A DNA stretch of 64,000 nt from JALZHR01 sp036388475 (lineage in GTDB: Bacteria > Acidobacteriota > Blastocatellia > Pyrinomonadales > Pyrinomonadaceae): assembly GCA_036388475.1 (NCBI GenBank), contig DASVRT010000021.1, forward strand, positions 1 to 64,000. The letters run 5' to 3'. Positions 48,990 through 57,755 of the stretch are shown here, piece after piece; within the stretch, counting starts at the first letter, position 1; the number at the start of each line of letters is the position of its first letter. The notes below the pieces were generated by a model. That model did no database searches. It was given only the letters and a program-made list of their open reading frames with translations, and was not told where the DNA came from. The position numbers and the translations under genes are program-made.

Positions 48990-50369
48990 ATGTTTAGGCA
49001 CGTAAGGCACGTTCATTTTATCGGGATTGGCGGCATCGGAATGTCCGGCATCGCAGAGGTTTTGTGCAATCTCGGTTTTAACGTTTCCGGCTCGGATTTG
49101 AAAAAATCGCGCAACACCGACCGCCTGGAATTATTCGGCGCGAAGGTTTACGAAGGTCACGGGGCGGAAAACGTCGGCGACGCGGATGTCGTCGTTTATT
49201 CGTCGGCGGTCAAGCCGGACAACCCGGAAGTCGTCGAAGCCAAGTCGCGCTCGATTCCGGTTATTCCGCGCGCGGAAATGCTGGCGGAATTGATGACCTT
49301 AAAGCCTTATTCGGTCGCCATCGCCGGCTCGCACGGCAAGACGACGACGACTTCGATGGTGGCGACGATTCTCGGACACGCCGGAGTCGACCCGACGACG
49401 ATTGTCGGCGGCGTGGTCGACACGCTCGGCTCGAACGCGCGCCTCGGTCAGAGCGATTGGTTCGTCACCGAAGCCGACGAGAGCGACCGCTCGTTCCTGA
49501 TGCTTTCGCCGACCGTCGCGCTGGTGACGAACGTCGACCGCGAGCATATGGATTCCTACAAGGGAATGGAAGACGTGATGCAGTGTTTTATGGATTTCGT
49601 CAACAAGGTTCCGTTTTACGGCGCGGCGATTCTGTGTCTGGACGACCCGAACGTGCAGGCGATTATTCCGCACATCAAGCGGCGGCGCGTGACTTACGGA
49701 TTTTCCGCGCAGGCGGACGTTTCGGCGCACAACATTAGTTATAACGATTCGTTCGGCTCGACTTTTACGGTCTGGAAAGGCGCGGAAGTATTGGGCGAAA
49801 TTTATCTGCCCGTTCCGGGTAAGCACAATGTTTACAACGCTCTGGGGGCAACCGCCATTGCGCTGGAACTGGACGTCGAATTTGAAATGATTGCCGGCGC
49901 GTTTAAAGTTTTCAAAAACGCCAACCGCCGTTTTCAGTTTAAAGGCGAGGCGAAAGGCGTCACGGTCGTCGATGATTACGGGCATCACCCGACGGAGATT
50001 CTGGCGACGCTGTCGGCGGCGCGCAACGGTTCGGGCGGGCGGCGGACGGTGGTGATTTTCCAGCCGCATCGCTACACGCGGACGCTGGATTTGATGGACG
50101 ATTTTGCGCGCTCGTTCAATAACGCCGACGTTTTGTTTTTGACGGATATTTACGCGGCGAGCGAGCCGCCGATTGAAGGCATCACTTCGGAAATTCTGAC
50201 CGCGAAAATCAAGCAATACGGTCACAAAAACGTGCAGTATATCGGCGATATCGAAAGCGCCGCCGAAAAAGTCAGCGAACAATTAAGGGAAGGAGATTTG
50301 GTGATTACGCTGGGCGCGGGCAGCGTGACGAAGCTGTCCGAGCAGATTTTGGAGATTTTGAAAAGATAG
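48990..50369 (+). CDS. murC: UDP-MurNAc--L-alanine ligase MurC
   Basis: In this 459-residue protein, the N-domain has HFIGIGGIGMSGIAEVLCNLGF and GSDLKKS. The ATP loop is VAIAGSHGKTTTTSMVA. EADESDRSFL and TNVDREHMDSY are MurC-specific, and the C-domain has VVDDYGHHPTEILATL and FQPHRYTRT. It adds the first L-Ala of the stem peptide. In many clusters murB and ddl follow; here ftsQ comes next, so those two enzymes must be coded elsewhere. Confidence 0.97.
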   Translation: MFRHVRHVHFIGIGGIGMSGIAEVLCNLGFNVSGSDLKKSRNTDRLELFGAKVYEGHGAENVGDADVVVYSSAVKPDNPEVVEAKSRSIPVIPRAEMLAELMTLKPYSVAIAGSHGKTTTTSMVATILGHAGVDPTTIVGGVVDTLGSNARLGQSDWFVTEADESDRSFLMLSPTVALVTNVDREHMDSYKGMEDVMQCFMDFVNKVPFYGAAILCLDDPNVQAIIPHIKRRRVTYGFSAQADVSAHNISYNDSFGSTFTVWKGAEVLGEIYLPVPGKHNVYNALGATAIALELDVEFEMIAGAFKVFKNANRRFQFKGEAKGVTVVDDYGHHPTEILATLSAARNGSGGRRTVVIFQPHRYTRTLDLMDDFARSFNNADVLFLTDIYAASEPPIEGITSEILTAKIKQYGHKNVQYIGDIESAAEKVSEQLREGDLVITLGAGSVTKLSEQILEILKR

Positions 50370-50474
50370 TTGACCGAAGTTGACGTGGAGTTGAGTGAAA
50401 GTCGACTGAGTTTGCCGCATTTGCCGGACAAAAACTCAGTCAATTTTCAGTCAGCTTCCAGCCGACTCGCCGAA
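50370..50474. repeat. Heptad-like inverted repeat ahead of ftsQ
   Basis: AGTCGACTGAGTTT (about 50400) faces AAACTCAGTC (about 50431). Further units such as TTTTCAG, TCAGCTT, CCAGCCG and GACTCGC keep a seven-base step on the right side. It is less regular than the other elements and may be a decayed one. Confidence 0.5.
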
Positions 50475-50484
50475 CTTGAGAATT

Positions 50485-51345
50485 ATGACAAAACAAACGC
50501 GAAAACGAACAACAACGACGACCACCAACGCCAAACGCAGAGCGGCGGCGACCTCGCCCGCCAAACGCCGAACCGCGTCCGCGCGCAAAAGCAAATCTCC
50601 GAGCCGCCTGGCGATGACGGTCGTGCCTTTATTTTTGATTTTGTGCATTTTGACGTGTCTCGGTTTCCTGACGTTTATGGGTTATCGCACGGTCACGGCT
50701 TCGGCGTTTTTCGATATGAAAAAGGTCGAGGTGCGCGGCGTCAGTCGTGTTTCGCGCGAGGAAATCGAGAAAATCGTCCGCGCCGGAATGGCGAAATCGA
50801 GCGTTTGGAACGCCAATGTCGATGAAATCCGGACGGAGATTGAAAAGCTTCCGTTTGTGAAATCGGTTGCCGTCTCGCGCGTTTTGCCTGACGGCGTTCG
50901 CGTCAACGTGACCGAAAGAATGCCGCGCGCGGTCGTGCACCTTAACTCCGGCGATTTCTGGGTTGACGACGATGCGCTGGTTTTAGGCAAAGCCGAAAAA
51001 AACGATTTGCAGAATGCTTTTATCCTGCGCGGCTGGGACGAAGCGAAAACCGATAAAGCATTGAAAGATAACCAGGAACGCGTTCGCGTTTTTCAGAAAA
51101 TAAAAGAAGATTTACAAAAAGCCGGGATTGCCGAACGCGTGACGGCGATAAACCTGACTTACTTGCAGGACGCGCAGGTGGCGGTCGAAGATTCGGGCGA
51201 AACGGTTTCCGTCTTTCTCGGCAGAGAAGATTTCGGCAAACGCCTGCGCACGGCGCTGGAAAATCTGGCGGGCAGAGGCAAAGAAATTGGAATTTTGATT
51301 TCGCACGGCAGCAATCCGATTGCTCGTTTTCGCGCAAACTCTTGA
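50485..51345 (+). CDS. ftsQ: Cell division protein FtsQ
   Basis: Start at the ATG at 50485 (MTKQTRKRTTTTTTNAK); a TTG 9 bp upstream is possible. The product has 286 residues. A long basic Thr/Arg/Lys-rich cytoplasmic tail leads to a membrane helix (LAMTVVPLFLILCILTCLGFLTFMGY). The POTRA domain follows (FFDMKKVEVRGVSRVSREEIEKIV to VTERMPRAVVHL), then the FtsQ beta domain. It scaffolds the divisome through FtsL/FtsB. Confidence 0.9.
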   Translation: MTKQTRKRTTTTTTNAKRRAAATSPAKRRTASARKSKSPSRLAMTVVPLFLILCILTCLGFLTFMGYRTVTASAFFDMKKVEVRGVSRVSREEIEKIVRAGMAKSSVWNANVDEIRTEIEKLPFVKSVAVSRVLPDGVRVNVTERMPRAVVHLNSGDFWVDDDALVLGKAEKNDLQNAFILRGWDEAKTDKALKDNQERVRVFQKIKEDLQKAGIAERVTAINLTYLQDAQVAVEDSGETVSVFLGREDFGKRLRTALENLAGRGKEIGILISHGSNPIARFRANS

Positions 51346-51461
51346 TATTTGCGATTGCGATTGCCGATTTGCGATTGGATAGGGAAGCCGGCTCGCGCCG
51401 AATAAATTAAAAAAATAAATCCTTATCCGAATCGCAAATCGCAAATCTAAAATCGAAAATA
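51344..51461. repeat. Heptad-repeat hairpin element between ftsQ and ftsA
   Basis: Left units GATATTT, GCGATTG, CGATTGC, CGATTTG, CGATTGG and ATAGGGA run at 51344-51385. Right units TCCTTAT, CCGAATC, GCAAATC, GCAAATC, TAAAATC and GAAAATA run at 51420-51461 and complement the left. The element starts inside the ftsQ stop and ends 4 bp before the ftsA ATG. Confidence 0.82.
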
Positions 51462-51465
51462 ATTT

Positions 51466-52704
51466 ATGAATCGTTCAATACAAGCAGTTGGATTAGACAT
51501 CGGCACGAGCAAGGTTCGCTGCGTTATCGGCGAGCCGTCGGAAAAAGGCTCGATGAATATCGTCGGCATCGGGCAAGCCGATTCAAGGGGCTTGCGCCGC
51601 GGAATCGTGACGACGACCGATGCGGTTGCCGAATCAATCAAACGCGCCGTCGAGGAAGCCGAAAGAGTAAGCGGTCTGGAAGTGCAGATGGCGACCATCA
51701 ATCTTTCGGGCGAGCATTTTCGCGGCGAAAATAAACACGGCGTCGTCGCCGTCGCGGGCGCGGGACGCGAAATTACGGTCGAAGACGTCGAGCGCGCCGT
51801 CGAATCAGCCAGCGCGATGCAGCTTCCGGCGGGCTGGGAAATTATCGACCGCGTGCCGCAGGAATTTATTATCGACGGGCAGGACGGAATCACCGAGCCG
51901 ATTGGAATGATCGGCGCGCGGCTCGAAAGCCGGGTGCACATCGTCAGCAGTCCGAGCGCCGGACGGCAAAACGTCGTCAAGGCGATTCATAATTCCGGTC
52001 TGGACATCGAAAAAATGATGCTCGAACCGCTGGCGGCGGCGGAAGCGGTTTTGACGGACGACGATAGAGAATACGGCTGCGCGCTCATCAATATGGGCGC
52101 GGAGGTGACGAGCCTGATGATTTTCGGGCGCGGTGCGGTGCAGCACACCGCCGTTTTCCCGTTCGGCGGAATGCATTTTACGAAAGACATCGCGCACGGG
52201 CTGCGGGTTTCGATTCCCGAAGCCGAAAAAATCAAGAAACGTTTCGGCTGTATCGCCTCGTTTCTGATGGACGAAAACGAGCGGCAGGAAATTATCGAAA
52301 TCACGCCGGTCGGGCGGAACGAAACGCGCGGGCTGTCGAAAGAAATTTTGTGCGATATTATGCAGCCGCGCGCCATCGAGCTTTTGCAGCACATCGCGCA
52401 CGAGATTATCAGCGCTCACGGGCAGATTTCGAGCGGCGTCGTTCTGAGCGGCGGCAGCGCGATGATTCGCGGCACGGTCGAGATTGCCGAGCAGGTTTTC
52501 GACGCCCCGACGCGCGTCGGTTTTCCCGACCGCCGGCGTTTCGGCGGCTTGGTCGATGAGGTGCAGACGCCCGCCTGGTCGGTTGCCTGCGGGCTTGCCT
52601 GGTCGTCGATGCGCTCGCAAATGCGCGGGCAGTCGGCGGGCGGAAGGTCGACAACTAAAAAGGTTGCGGAGTGGTTTGAAAATTTTCGAGAAAAATTTCG
52701 TTAA
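51466..52704 (+). CDS. ftsA: Cell division protein FtsA
   Basis: This 412-residue actin-fold ATPase reads AVGLDIGTSKVRCVIGE (phosphate 1), the SHS2 1C domain near residues 85-160 and GCALINMGAEVTSL (phosphate 2). GVVLSGGSAMIRG is the adenosine motif. The C-terminal end KKVAEWFENFREKF is the amphipathic membrane-targeting helix. It links FtsZ to the membrane. A 160-bp gap separates it from ftsZ. Confidence 0.96.
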   Translation: MNRSIQAVGLDIGTSKVRCVIGEPSEKGSMNIVGIGQADSRGLRRGIVTTTDAVAESIKRAVEEAERVSGLEVQMATINLSGEHFRGENKHGVVAVAGAGREITVEDVERAVESASAMQLPAGWEIIDRVPQEFIIDGQDGITEPIGMIGARLESRVHIVSSPSAGRQNVVKAIHNSGLDIEKMMLEPLAAAEAVLTDDDREYGCALINMGAEVTSLMIFGRGAVQHTAVFPFGGMHFTKDIAHGLRVSIPEAEKIKKRFGCIASFLMDENERQEIIEITPVGRNETRGLSKEILCDIMQPRAIELLQHIAHEIISAHGQISSGVVLSGGSAMIRGTVEIAEQVFDAPTRVGFPDRRRFGGLVDEVQTPAWSVACGLAWSSMRSQMRGQSAGGRSTTKKVAEWFENFREKFR

Positions 52705-52864
52705 TTTAGACGAAATTAACATTTCTAGCTGGATTTTTTGTCACAAATCGTTGTATGCTGGTTCGCCGTAGACACAATATCTTGTTAGAATGCACTAAAG
52801 CGGTCTTCTCGAACATCACCACGGGTAGTTTCAGTAAAATACTATTTAAAGGGAAGCATTTATC

Positions 52865-54004
52865 ATGTCAACGGACGGTCATAAAATGAATAATAGCGGA
52901 ATCAAAATCTTTATTGACGAGCCACCGATTACGGGCGCGAGAATTAAGGTTATCGGTGTCGGCGGCGGCGGGAGTAACGCCGTCAATCGAATGATTGAGG
53001 CGGGCATCAAAGGCGTCGAATTCATCGTCGCCAACACGGACGTGCAGGCGCTGAACAACTCAAACGCGCCGATAAAAATCCAGCTCGGAAGCAAATTGAC
53101 GCGAGGCTTGGGCGCAGGTTCCGACCCGACCGTCGGGCGCGACGCCGCGCTCGAAGACCACGAAAAAATTATGGACGTGCTGGAAGGCTCGGATATGGTT
53201 TTCGTGACGACCGGACTCGGCGGCGGCACGGGAACGGGAGCCGCGCCGGTGATTGCCTCGCTCGCCATCGAACTCGGCGCTCTGACCGTCGCCGTCGTGA
53301 CGAAGCCTTTTACCGTCGAGGGCAAAAAACGAATGCACCAGGCTGAGCGCGGTTTAGCCGAGCTGCGCGGCTGCGTTGACACGATTATCACGATTCCGAA
53401 TTCGCGCCTGAAAGAAGTCGAAGAAAAAATCTCGATTATGGAAGCGTTTCGCCGCGCCGACGACGTTTTGCTGCAAGCCGTCCAGAGCATCAGCGAACTG
53501 ATTACCGAATCGGGGATGATAAACCTCGATTTCGCCGACGTGAAAACCGTGATGAAGGGAATGGGCGTCGCGCTGATGGGCATCGGGCACGCCAAGGGCG
53601 ACAATGCCGCCGTCAAAGCGATGAAAGCGGCGATTGATTCCAAGCTGCTCGAAGAAAACTCAATCAAAGGCGCGAAGGGCGCGCTGGTTAATATTACCGG
53701 CTCGAAAGATATGCCGCTCAACGAAGTCGAAGACGCGCTGGCGCTGATTCACGACGAAGCGCACGAAGACGCGAGCATTATTTTCGGCACGGTTTTCGAC
53801 GAAAATATGGAAGACGAAGTGAAAATCACCGTCATTGCGACCGGTTTCGACAACCAATCGCAGGCTGCGTTGCCGGCTGCGACTTTCACGGACACTCAGG
53901 CGGTCGGCGGTCAATTCGGCGCTCGCCCGGCGCTCAAGCCGATTGAAAAGCCGCGCGAGGAAGACATTAATGTGCCGACTTTTATCCGTCGGCAGGCGGA
54001 TTAA
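52865..54004 (+). CDS. ftsZ: Cell division GTPase FtsZ
   Basis: In this 379-residue protein, IKVIGVGGGGSNAVNRMIE opens the GTPase and GGGTGTGAAPVIA (about 119-131) is the tubulin signature. NLDFADVKTVM is the synergy T7 loop region. The C-terminal conserved peptide DINVPTFIRRQ, which binds FtsA, is intact. Linker length is short. Start at the ATG at 52865; the ATG at 52886 is possible. It ends the dcw cluster and is followed by a strong hairpin. Confidence 0.97.
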   Translation: MSTDGHKMNNSGIKIFIDEPPITGARIKVIGVGGGGSNAVNRMIEAGIKGVEFIVANTDVQALNNSNAPIKIQLGSKLTRGLGAGSDPTVGRDAALEDHEKIMDVLEGSDMVFVTTGLGGGTGTGAAPVIASLAIELGALTVAVVTKPFTVEGKKRMHQAERGLAELRGCVDTIITIPNSRLKEVEEKISIMEAFRRADDVLLQAVQSISELITESGMINLDFADVKTVMKGMGVALMGIGHAKGDNAAVKAMKAAIDSKLLEENSIKGAKGALVNITGSKDMPLNEVEDALALIHDEAHEDASIIFGTVFDENMEDEVKITVIATGFDNQSQAALPAATFTDTQAVGGQFGARPALKPIEKPREEDINVPTFIRRQAD

Positions 54005-54025
54005 TATTTCGTCCGATTTTATTTT

Positions 54026-54064
54026 TTTAACTTTCAAGTTATGCCTATTAACTTGAAAGTTAAA
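54026..54064. terminator. Long hairpin after ftsZ
   Basis: TTTAACTTTCAAGTTA at 54026-54041 pairs perfectly with 54049-54064 over 16 bp. An outer pair (TTTCGTCCGA near 54007 and TCCGACGAAA near 54107) can extend it. The arms are AT-rich and no clean T tract follows, so it may be a terminator, a processing site or a regulatory fold ahead of the hfq-like gene. Confidence 0.6.
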
Positions 54065-54275
54065 ACTTTATTAGGTAGGATTAAGAGCAATTACGAGACT
54101 TTAATCCGACGAAATCAGATTTATAATTAAAACCGAAATCGAAAACGGCTGAAAGGCGTTTTTCCATTTGTTGCAAACACGCGAATAAACGGAAAGCCGA
54201 TTCGGCAAATCGACCTTTCTGAAACCGCTCGGAAAAGAAGTTGATAAAAGAGTGAATATAAGGGGAAAAAATAAT

Positions 54276-54545
54276 ATGCCATCTTTTTCGCGTCCGACCG
54301 CTCCGGCTGACGACCGCAAAAAATTGCCGCCGCCAGCCGAAACCAATGCCGAGGTTTATTACTATAAAAAACAGATTGATTCGCATACGACGATGGTCGT
54401 CGTGCTTCAGGACGGCGAGGAAGTCGAGGGCACAATCGAATGGTACGACCGCGACGCTCTGAAAATAAACCGGAAAACCGAGCCGAACATTCTGCTTTTA
54501 AAACACAACATCAAATACATGTTTAAGGCGGAAGACCGCAAGTAG
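54276..54545 (+). CDS. hfq: Hfq-like RNA chaperone
   Basis: Start at the ATG at 54276, preceded by AAGGGG; a GTG 24 bp upstream is less likely. The product has 89 residues. The Sm fold is visible in VVVLQDGEEVEGTIEWYDRDALKINRKTEPNILLLKHNIKYMFK (Sm1, then KH-bearing Sm2 part). The N-terminal 30 residues are Pro-rich. It is shorter and more diverged than E. coli Hfq but has the KH of the Sm2 motif. It should help small RNAs pair with mRNAs. pdxA follows 32 bp downstream. Confidence 0.8.
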   Translation: MPSFSRPTAPADDRKKLPPPAETNAEVYYYKKQIDSHTTMVVVLQDGEEVEGTIEWYDRDALKINRKTEPNILLLKHNIKYMFKAEDRK

Positions 54546-54576
54546 CGAGCCGCAGGCGGGCTCGTTTATCAATCAG

Positions 54577-55647
54577 GTGAAAACTTCCCCGAAAGAAAAT
54601 CTCTCCGAAGAAACTCCTTCCATCAATAAAAATCTGCCGCGCGTCGCCATTACGACAGGCGATGCCGCGGGCATCGGCGCGGAAATTACGCTGAAAGCGA
54701 TTGCCGACGCGCGCATCAGAAACGCCTGCCTGCCCGTAATCGTCGGCGACGCGAAATTTCTGCTCGAAACTGCCGGAAAATTCGGGCTTTTCGATGATTT
54801 CGCCGTCGTCGAAAAAGGCTCGGAAATTCCCGAAAATTCCGATAAACCCGTAATTTACGATTTAGCGAATCTGAATGAAAAGATAACGCCCGGCGCAGAA
54901 TCAGGCGCGACGGGACGCGCTTCGGCGGAATATATCGAAGCGGCGGTCGCGTTATGGAAGGAAAACCGCGTCGATGCGATAGCGACCGCGCCGATCAGCA
55001 AAAAGGCTCTGGCGCTCGGCGGCTACGATTTTCCCGGTCACACGGAATTTTTAGCTTATCTGACAAACACGAAAGATTTCGCGATGTCTTTTTTCGCCGA
55101 AAAACTGCGCGTCGTGCTGCTTTCGACGCACGTTTCGTTGATTGACGCAATAAATCTGGTAAAAAAAGAAAATTTGGTGCGTTTAATACTTTTTACCAAT
55201 CGGGAGCTGGAAAGGCTTCTGAAAAGGCGTGTGAAAATCGCCGTCGCCGGTTTGAACCCGCACGCTTCCGAAGGCGGAATGTTCGGCGCGCAGGAAGCCG
55301 ACGAAATCGTTCCGGCAATCGTCGAATGCCGCGAAAAACACGGCGTTGACGTTTCCGGCGCGTATTCGCCCGATACGATTTTTCTGCGCGGCTACAAAGG
55401 CGAATTCGACGCCGTCATCGCCTGTTATCACGACCAGGCGACGATTGCCGTCAAATGCCTTTCTTTCGGCGCGTCGGTCAACGTCACTCTGGGCTTGCCT
55501 TTAATAAGGACTTCGGTTGACCACGGCACGGCGATTGACATCGCCGGAAAAAACATCGCCGAGGCGTCGAGTATGAAAGCCGCGATAAATCTGGCGGCGC
55601 ATTTGAGCAAAGAACAGGCGAAAAAAACGTCGTCTGAAAGGATGTAG
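54577..55647 (+). CDS. pdxA: 4-hydroxythreonine-4-phosphate dehydrogenase PdxA
   Basis: This 356-residue protein has GTG as the likely start. The family opening RVAITTGDAAGIGAEI appears at residue 22, so the real start may be later in the frame. ISKKALALGGYDFPGHTEFLA holds the first metal His, LNPHASEGGMFGAQE the second and CYHDQATIAVKCLSFG the third. HGTAIDIAGKNIAE closes the active site. It oxidises 4-phosphohydroxythreonine in vitamin B6 synthesis. A PdxA2-like role on another substrate cannot be ruled out. It is probably co-transcribed with hfq. Confidence 0.92.
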   Translation: MKTSPKENLSEETPSINKNLPRVAITTGDAAGIGAEITLKAIADARIRNACLPVIVGDAKFLLETAGKFGLFDDFAVVEKGSEIPENSDKPVIYDLANLNEKITPGAESGATGRASAEYIEAAVALWKENRVDAIATAPISKKALALGGYDFPGHTEFLAYLTNTKDFAMSFFAEKLRVVLLSTHVSLIDAINLVKKENLVRLILFTNRELERLLKRRVKIAVAGLNPHASEGGMFGAQEADEIVPAIVECREKHGVDVSGAYSPDTIFLRGYKGEFDAVIACYHDQATIAVKCLSFGASVNVTLGLPLIRTSVDHGTAIDIAGKNIAEASSMKAAINLAAHLSKEQAKKTSSERM

Positions 55648-55770
55648 CTGCGTTTGACTCGAATTCGGTGATTTTCGTTCGTTAATCACGAAAAGTTATG
55701 GTTTAATTCGGATGGATAAGAAATTTTTTGTTAATATAAAAATACCAGCGAAAAAGGGTTTAAATACAAA

Positions 55771-56178
55771 ATGAATGAAGAAACACAGGACGGACTTCCC
55801 CAGGTCTTAGTTGCCGACGATGACCCGGCAATTTTACGTCTTGTCAAAGCAATTGTTGAAAAAGAAGGCTATACGGTCGTGACGGCGCGCGACGGACGCG
55901 ACGCTTATAAGCTGCTGCAATCGGGCGAGCCGTTTGTGGCGGCGATTTTCGACGTGGTAATGCCTTATATTCAGGGCACGGAACTGGTTCGTTATATGCA
56001 GTCGGAAAAACGCCTGATGAAAATACCGGTAATCGTGATGACGGCGGAGCAGAATCCGCGCCTCTCGTCGGACAGTTTTGCGGCTGGCGCAGTCGCTTTT
56101 TTGCCGAAGCCGTTTACGACGGTTCAGCTGCAAACAATGCTCAAGATGTTTGTGCAAAAAAGCCGCAACAGCGCGTGA
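55771..56178 (+). CDS. Stand-alone response regulator receiver protein
   Basis: In this 135-residue protein, acidic pocket D16/D17/D18, acceptor D61 (AAIFDVVMP), switch T91 (VIVMTAEQ) and K113 (FLPKPF) are all present. There is no output domain. It lies 115 bp ahead of a second receiver protein on the same strand, so the two may respond together. No histidine kinase lies nearby. Confidence 0.9.
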   Translation: MNEETQDGLPQVLVADDDPAILRLVKAIVEKEGYTVVTARDGRDAYKLLQSGEPFVAAIFDVVMPYIQGTELVRYMQSEKRLMKIPVIVMTAEQNPRLSSDSFAAGAVAFLPKPFTTVQLQTMLKMFVQKSRNSA

Positions 56179-56292
56179 TGAAACGCAAAATCTTCTTGAC
56201 GTAAACGGCTTGCAATGATAGCTTTCAAAACGTAGCATTTTTTTCTAAGCGCGGTTGCGAGCTAGCTTGAAGACCAAGGAGCATAATTCTCA

Positions 56293-57594
56293 GTGTCAAG
56301 ACGCAAATTATTGTTGGCAGACGATTCGGTGACGATTCAAAAGGTCGTCAACTTGACCTTTGCCGATGAAGGCATCGAAGTTTTTGCCGTCGGCAACGGC
56401 AACGAGGCGATAGACAGGCTTTTAGAGATTTCGCCGGATTTGGTGATGGCTGACGTCAATATGCCGGGCATCAACGGCTATCTGGTCTGCGAGCGGATTA
56501 AGCAATACGAAAAATTCAAAAATACGCCGGTTATTTTGCTGGTCGGCTCGTTTGAGCCGTTTAACGAGCAGGAAGCGCGGCGCGTCGGCGCGGATGATTA
56601 TTTAACGAAGCCGTTCCAGTCGATTCGCCAGCTGGTCAGCAAAGTTTCCGAATTGCTCGAACGCTCGGAAGCGGAAAACGTCGAAGCGACCTCGACTCCT
56701 TTGGAAGACAGCTTTGCCGAGACGCAGGAAATAGAGCCGCCGCTCGAAGCCGAAGTCATCGAATCATCCGAAACGCCGCGTTATGAAGACGCCGGATATG
56801 ACGACGAAATGATTCAGACCAATCAGGCGAGCAGTTTTGCGTTTGACGAAGCGCACAAATTTGCGTCGAGAAATTACGTCGAGCCGCGCGAGGAAGATTA
56901 CGGCAAAACTCAGCCGCTTTCCGCCTCGGATTTAAGAGAGATTGAATCCGCGCCGGACGCTGATGTTTCTCCGGCACAGGAAGATTCGCCGCTGCCGCAG
57001 ACATATCCGAGCGAAATTTCGCCACCGGCGCAAACCGCGCCGGAGTTTGAGTCTGAAGATGACGACGACTTTCTGGAACTGTTCGACGAAGACGAGTTTG
57101 AAGACGAAGAAGAAGAAGAAACGGAAAATATTCAGCCGCAGGCGGAAACCGCCGGCGCAAATGAAGTGAGCGCCGAAAGCCCGACGGCTGTTTCCGAAAC
57201 AGAAGATTATCACACGGCGGAAACGGAAAATATTCAACCGGCTGAAATGCGAAGCCTTCAGCCGCTGGAAGCCGAAACGGTTGAATCGAGCGAAGCTCAA
57301 AGCATCGAGCCGGAAAAAGCGGAAAATGTTTATCGGGTCGAATCTGAAAGCGTTCAGCCGGATGAAACGGAAACCGCGCAAACCACTGAAACTGAAAGCG
57401 TTCAGCCGACTGAAAAGGAAACTATGGCAGCGGCGGCTTCGAGCCAGCTTTCGCCGGAAATGATTGACGCGATTGCGCAACGCGTGATTGAAAAGCTTTC
57501 CGCCAGCGCCGTCAAAGAAATCGCCTGGGAAGTCGTTCCGCAACAGGCGGACTTAATAATTAAAAAAATGGTCGAAGAGAAATTAAAAGAATAG
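56293..57594 (+). CDS. Receiver protein with long acidic repeat region and conserved helical tail
   Basis: This 433-residue protein starts with GTG. Residues 1-120 are a receiver domain: acceptor D54 (LVMADVNMP), S86 and K106 (YLTKPFQ) are present. Residues 125-375 are acidic and low in order, with a run of short units such as AETENIQP, ESVQPDET and ESVQPTEK. The last 50 residues form a helical module (MIDAIAQRVIEKLSASAVKEIAWEVVPQQADLIIKKMVEEKL). It resembles tails seen in other receiver proteins and, loosely, the PopZ C-terminus. This suggests a scaffold or pole-type adaptor whose assembly is switched by phosphorylation; that is inference. Confidence 0.8.
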   Translation: MSRRKLLLADDSVTIQKVVNLTFADEGIEVFAVGNGNEAIDRLLEISPDLVMADVNMPGINGYLVCERIKQYEKFKNTPVILLVGSFEPFNEQEARRVGADDYLTKPFQSIRQLVSKVSELLERSEAENVEATSTPLEDSFAETQEIEPPLEAEVIESSETPRYEDAGYDDEMIQTNQASSFAFDEAHKFASRNYVEPREEDYGKTQPLSASDLREIESAPDADVSPAQEDSPLPQTYPSEISPPAQTAPEFESEDDDDFLELFDEDEFEDEEEEETENIQPQAETAGANEVSAESPTAVSETEDYHTAETENIQPAEMRSLQPLEAETVESSEAQSIEPEKAENVYRVESESVQPDETETAQTTETESVQPTEKETMAAAASSQLSPEMIDAIAQRVIEKLSASAVKEIAWEVVPQQADLIIKKMVEEKLKE

Positions 57595-57604
57595 AAAATA
57601 TTTA

Positions 57605-57753
57605 TAGTTAGTAATCAGTAGCGGTTAGTTTTCGCCAACGAGATGAAAGCTAGCCGTTTTTGTTTTAAAATTGAAATTTTTAGCCGTCAGCTTTCAGCCG
57701 CCGGCAATCAGCTTGAAGCTGACGTCTGACCACTGACCGCCGACCACTGACAT
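57605..57753. repeat. Heptad-repeat element ahead of valS
   Basis: Ten units run in phase from 57684 to 57753. They begin CCGTCAG, CTTTCAG and end CTGACCA, CTGACCG, CCGACCA, CTGACAT, 2 bp before the valS ATG. Four further units (TAGTTAG, TAATCAG, TAGCGGT, TAGTTTT) lie at 57605-57632. The left and right parts are partly complementary. Confidence 0.82.
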
Positions 57754-57755
57754 TT

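Noticed and set aside
49299..50282. 327-codon minus-strand frame opposite murC
   Set aside because: murC is unmistakable on the plus strand; the opposite frame is Arg/His-rich without domains.
57600..57755. T-box leader of valS
   Set aside because: No AGGGTGG-type T-box sequence or specifier loop; the region is a heptad repeat.
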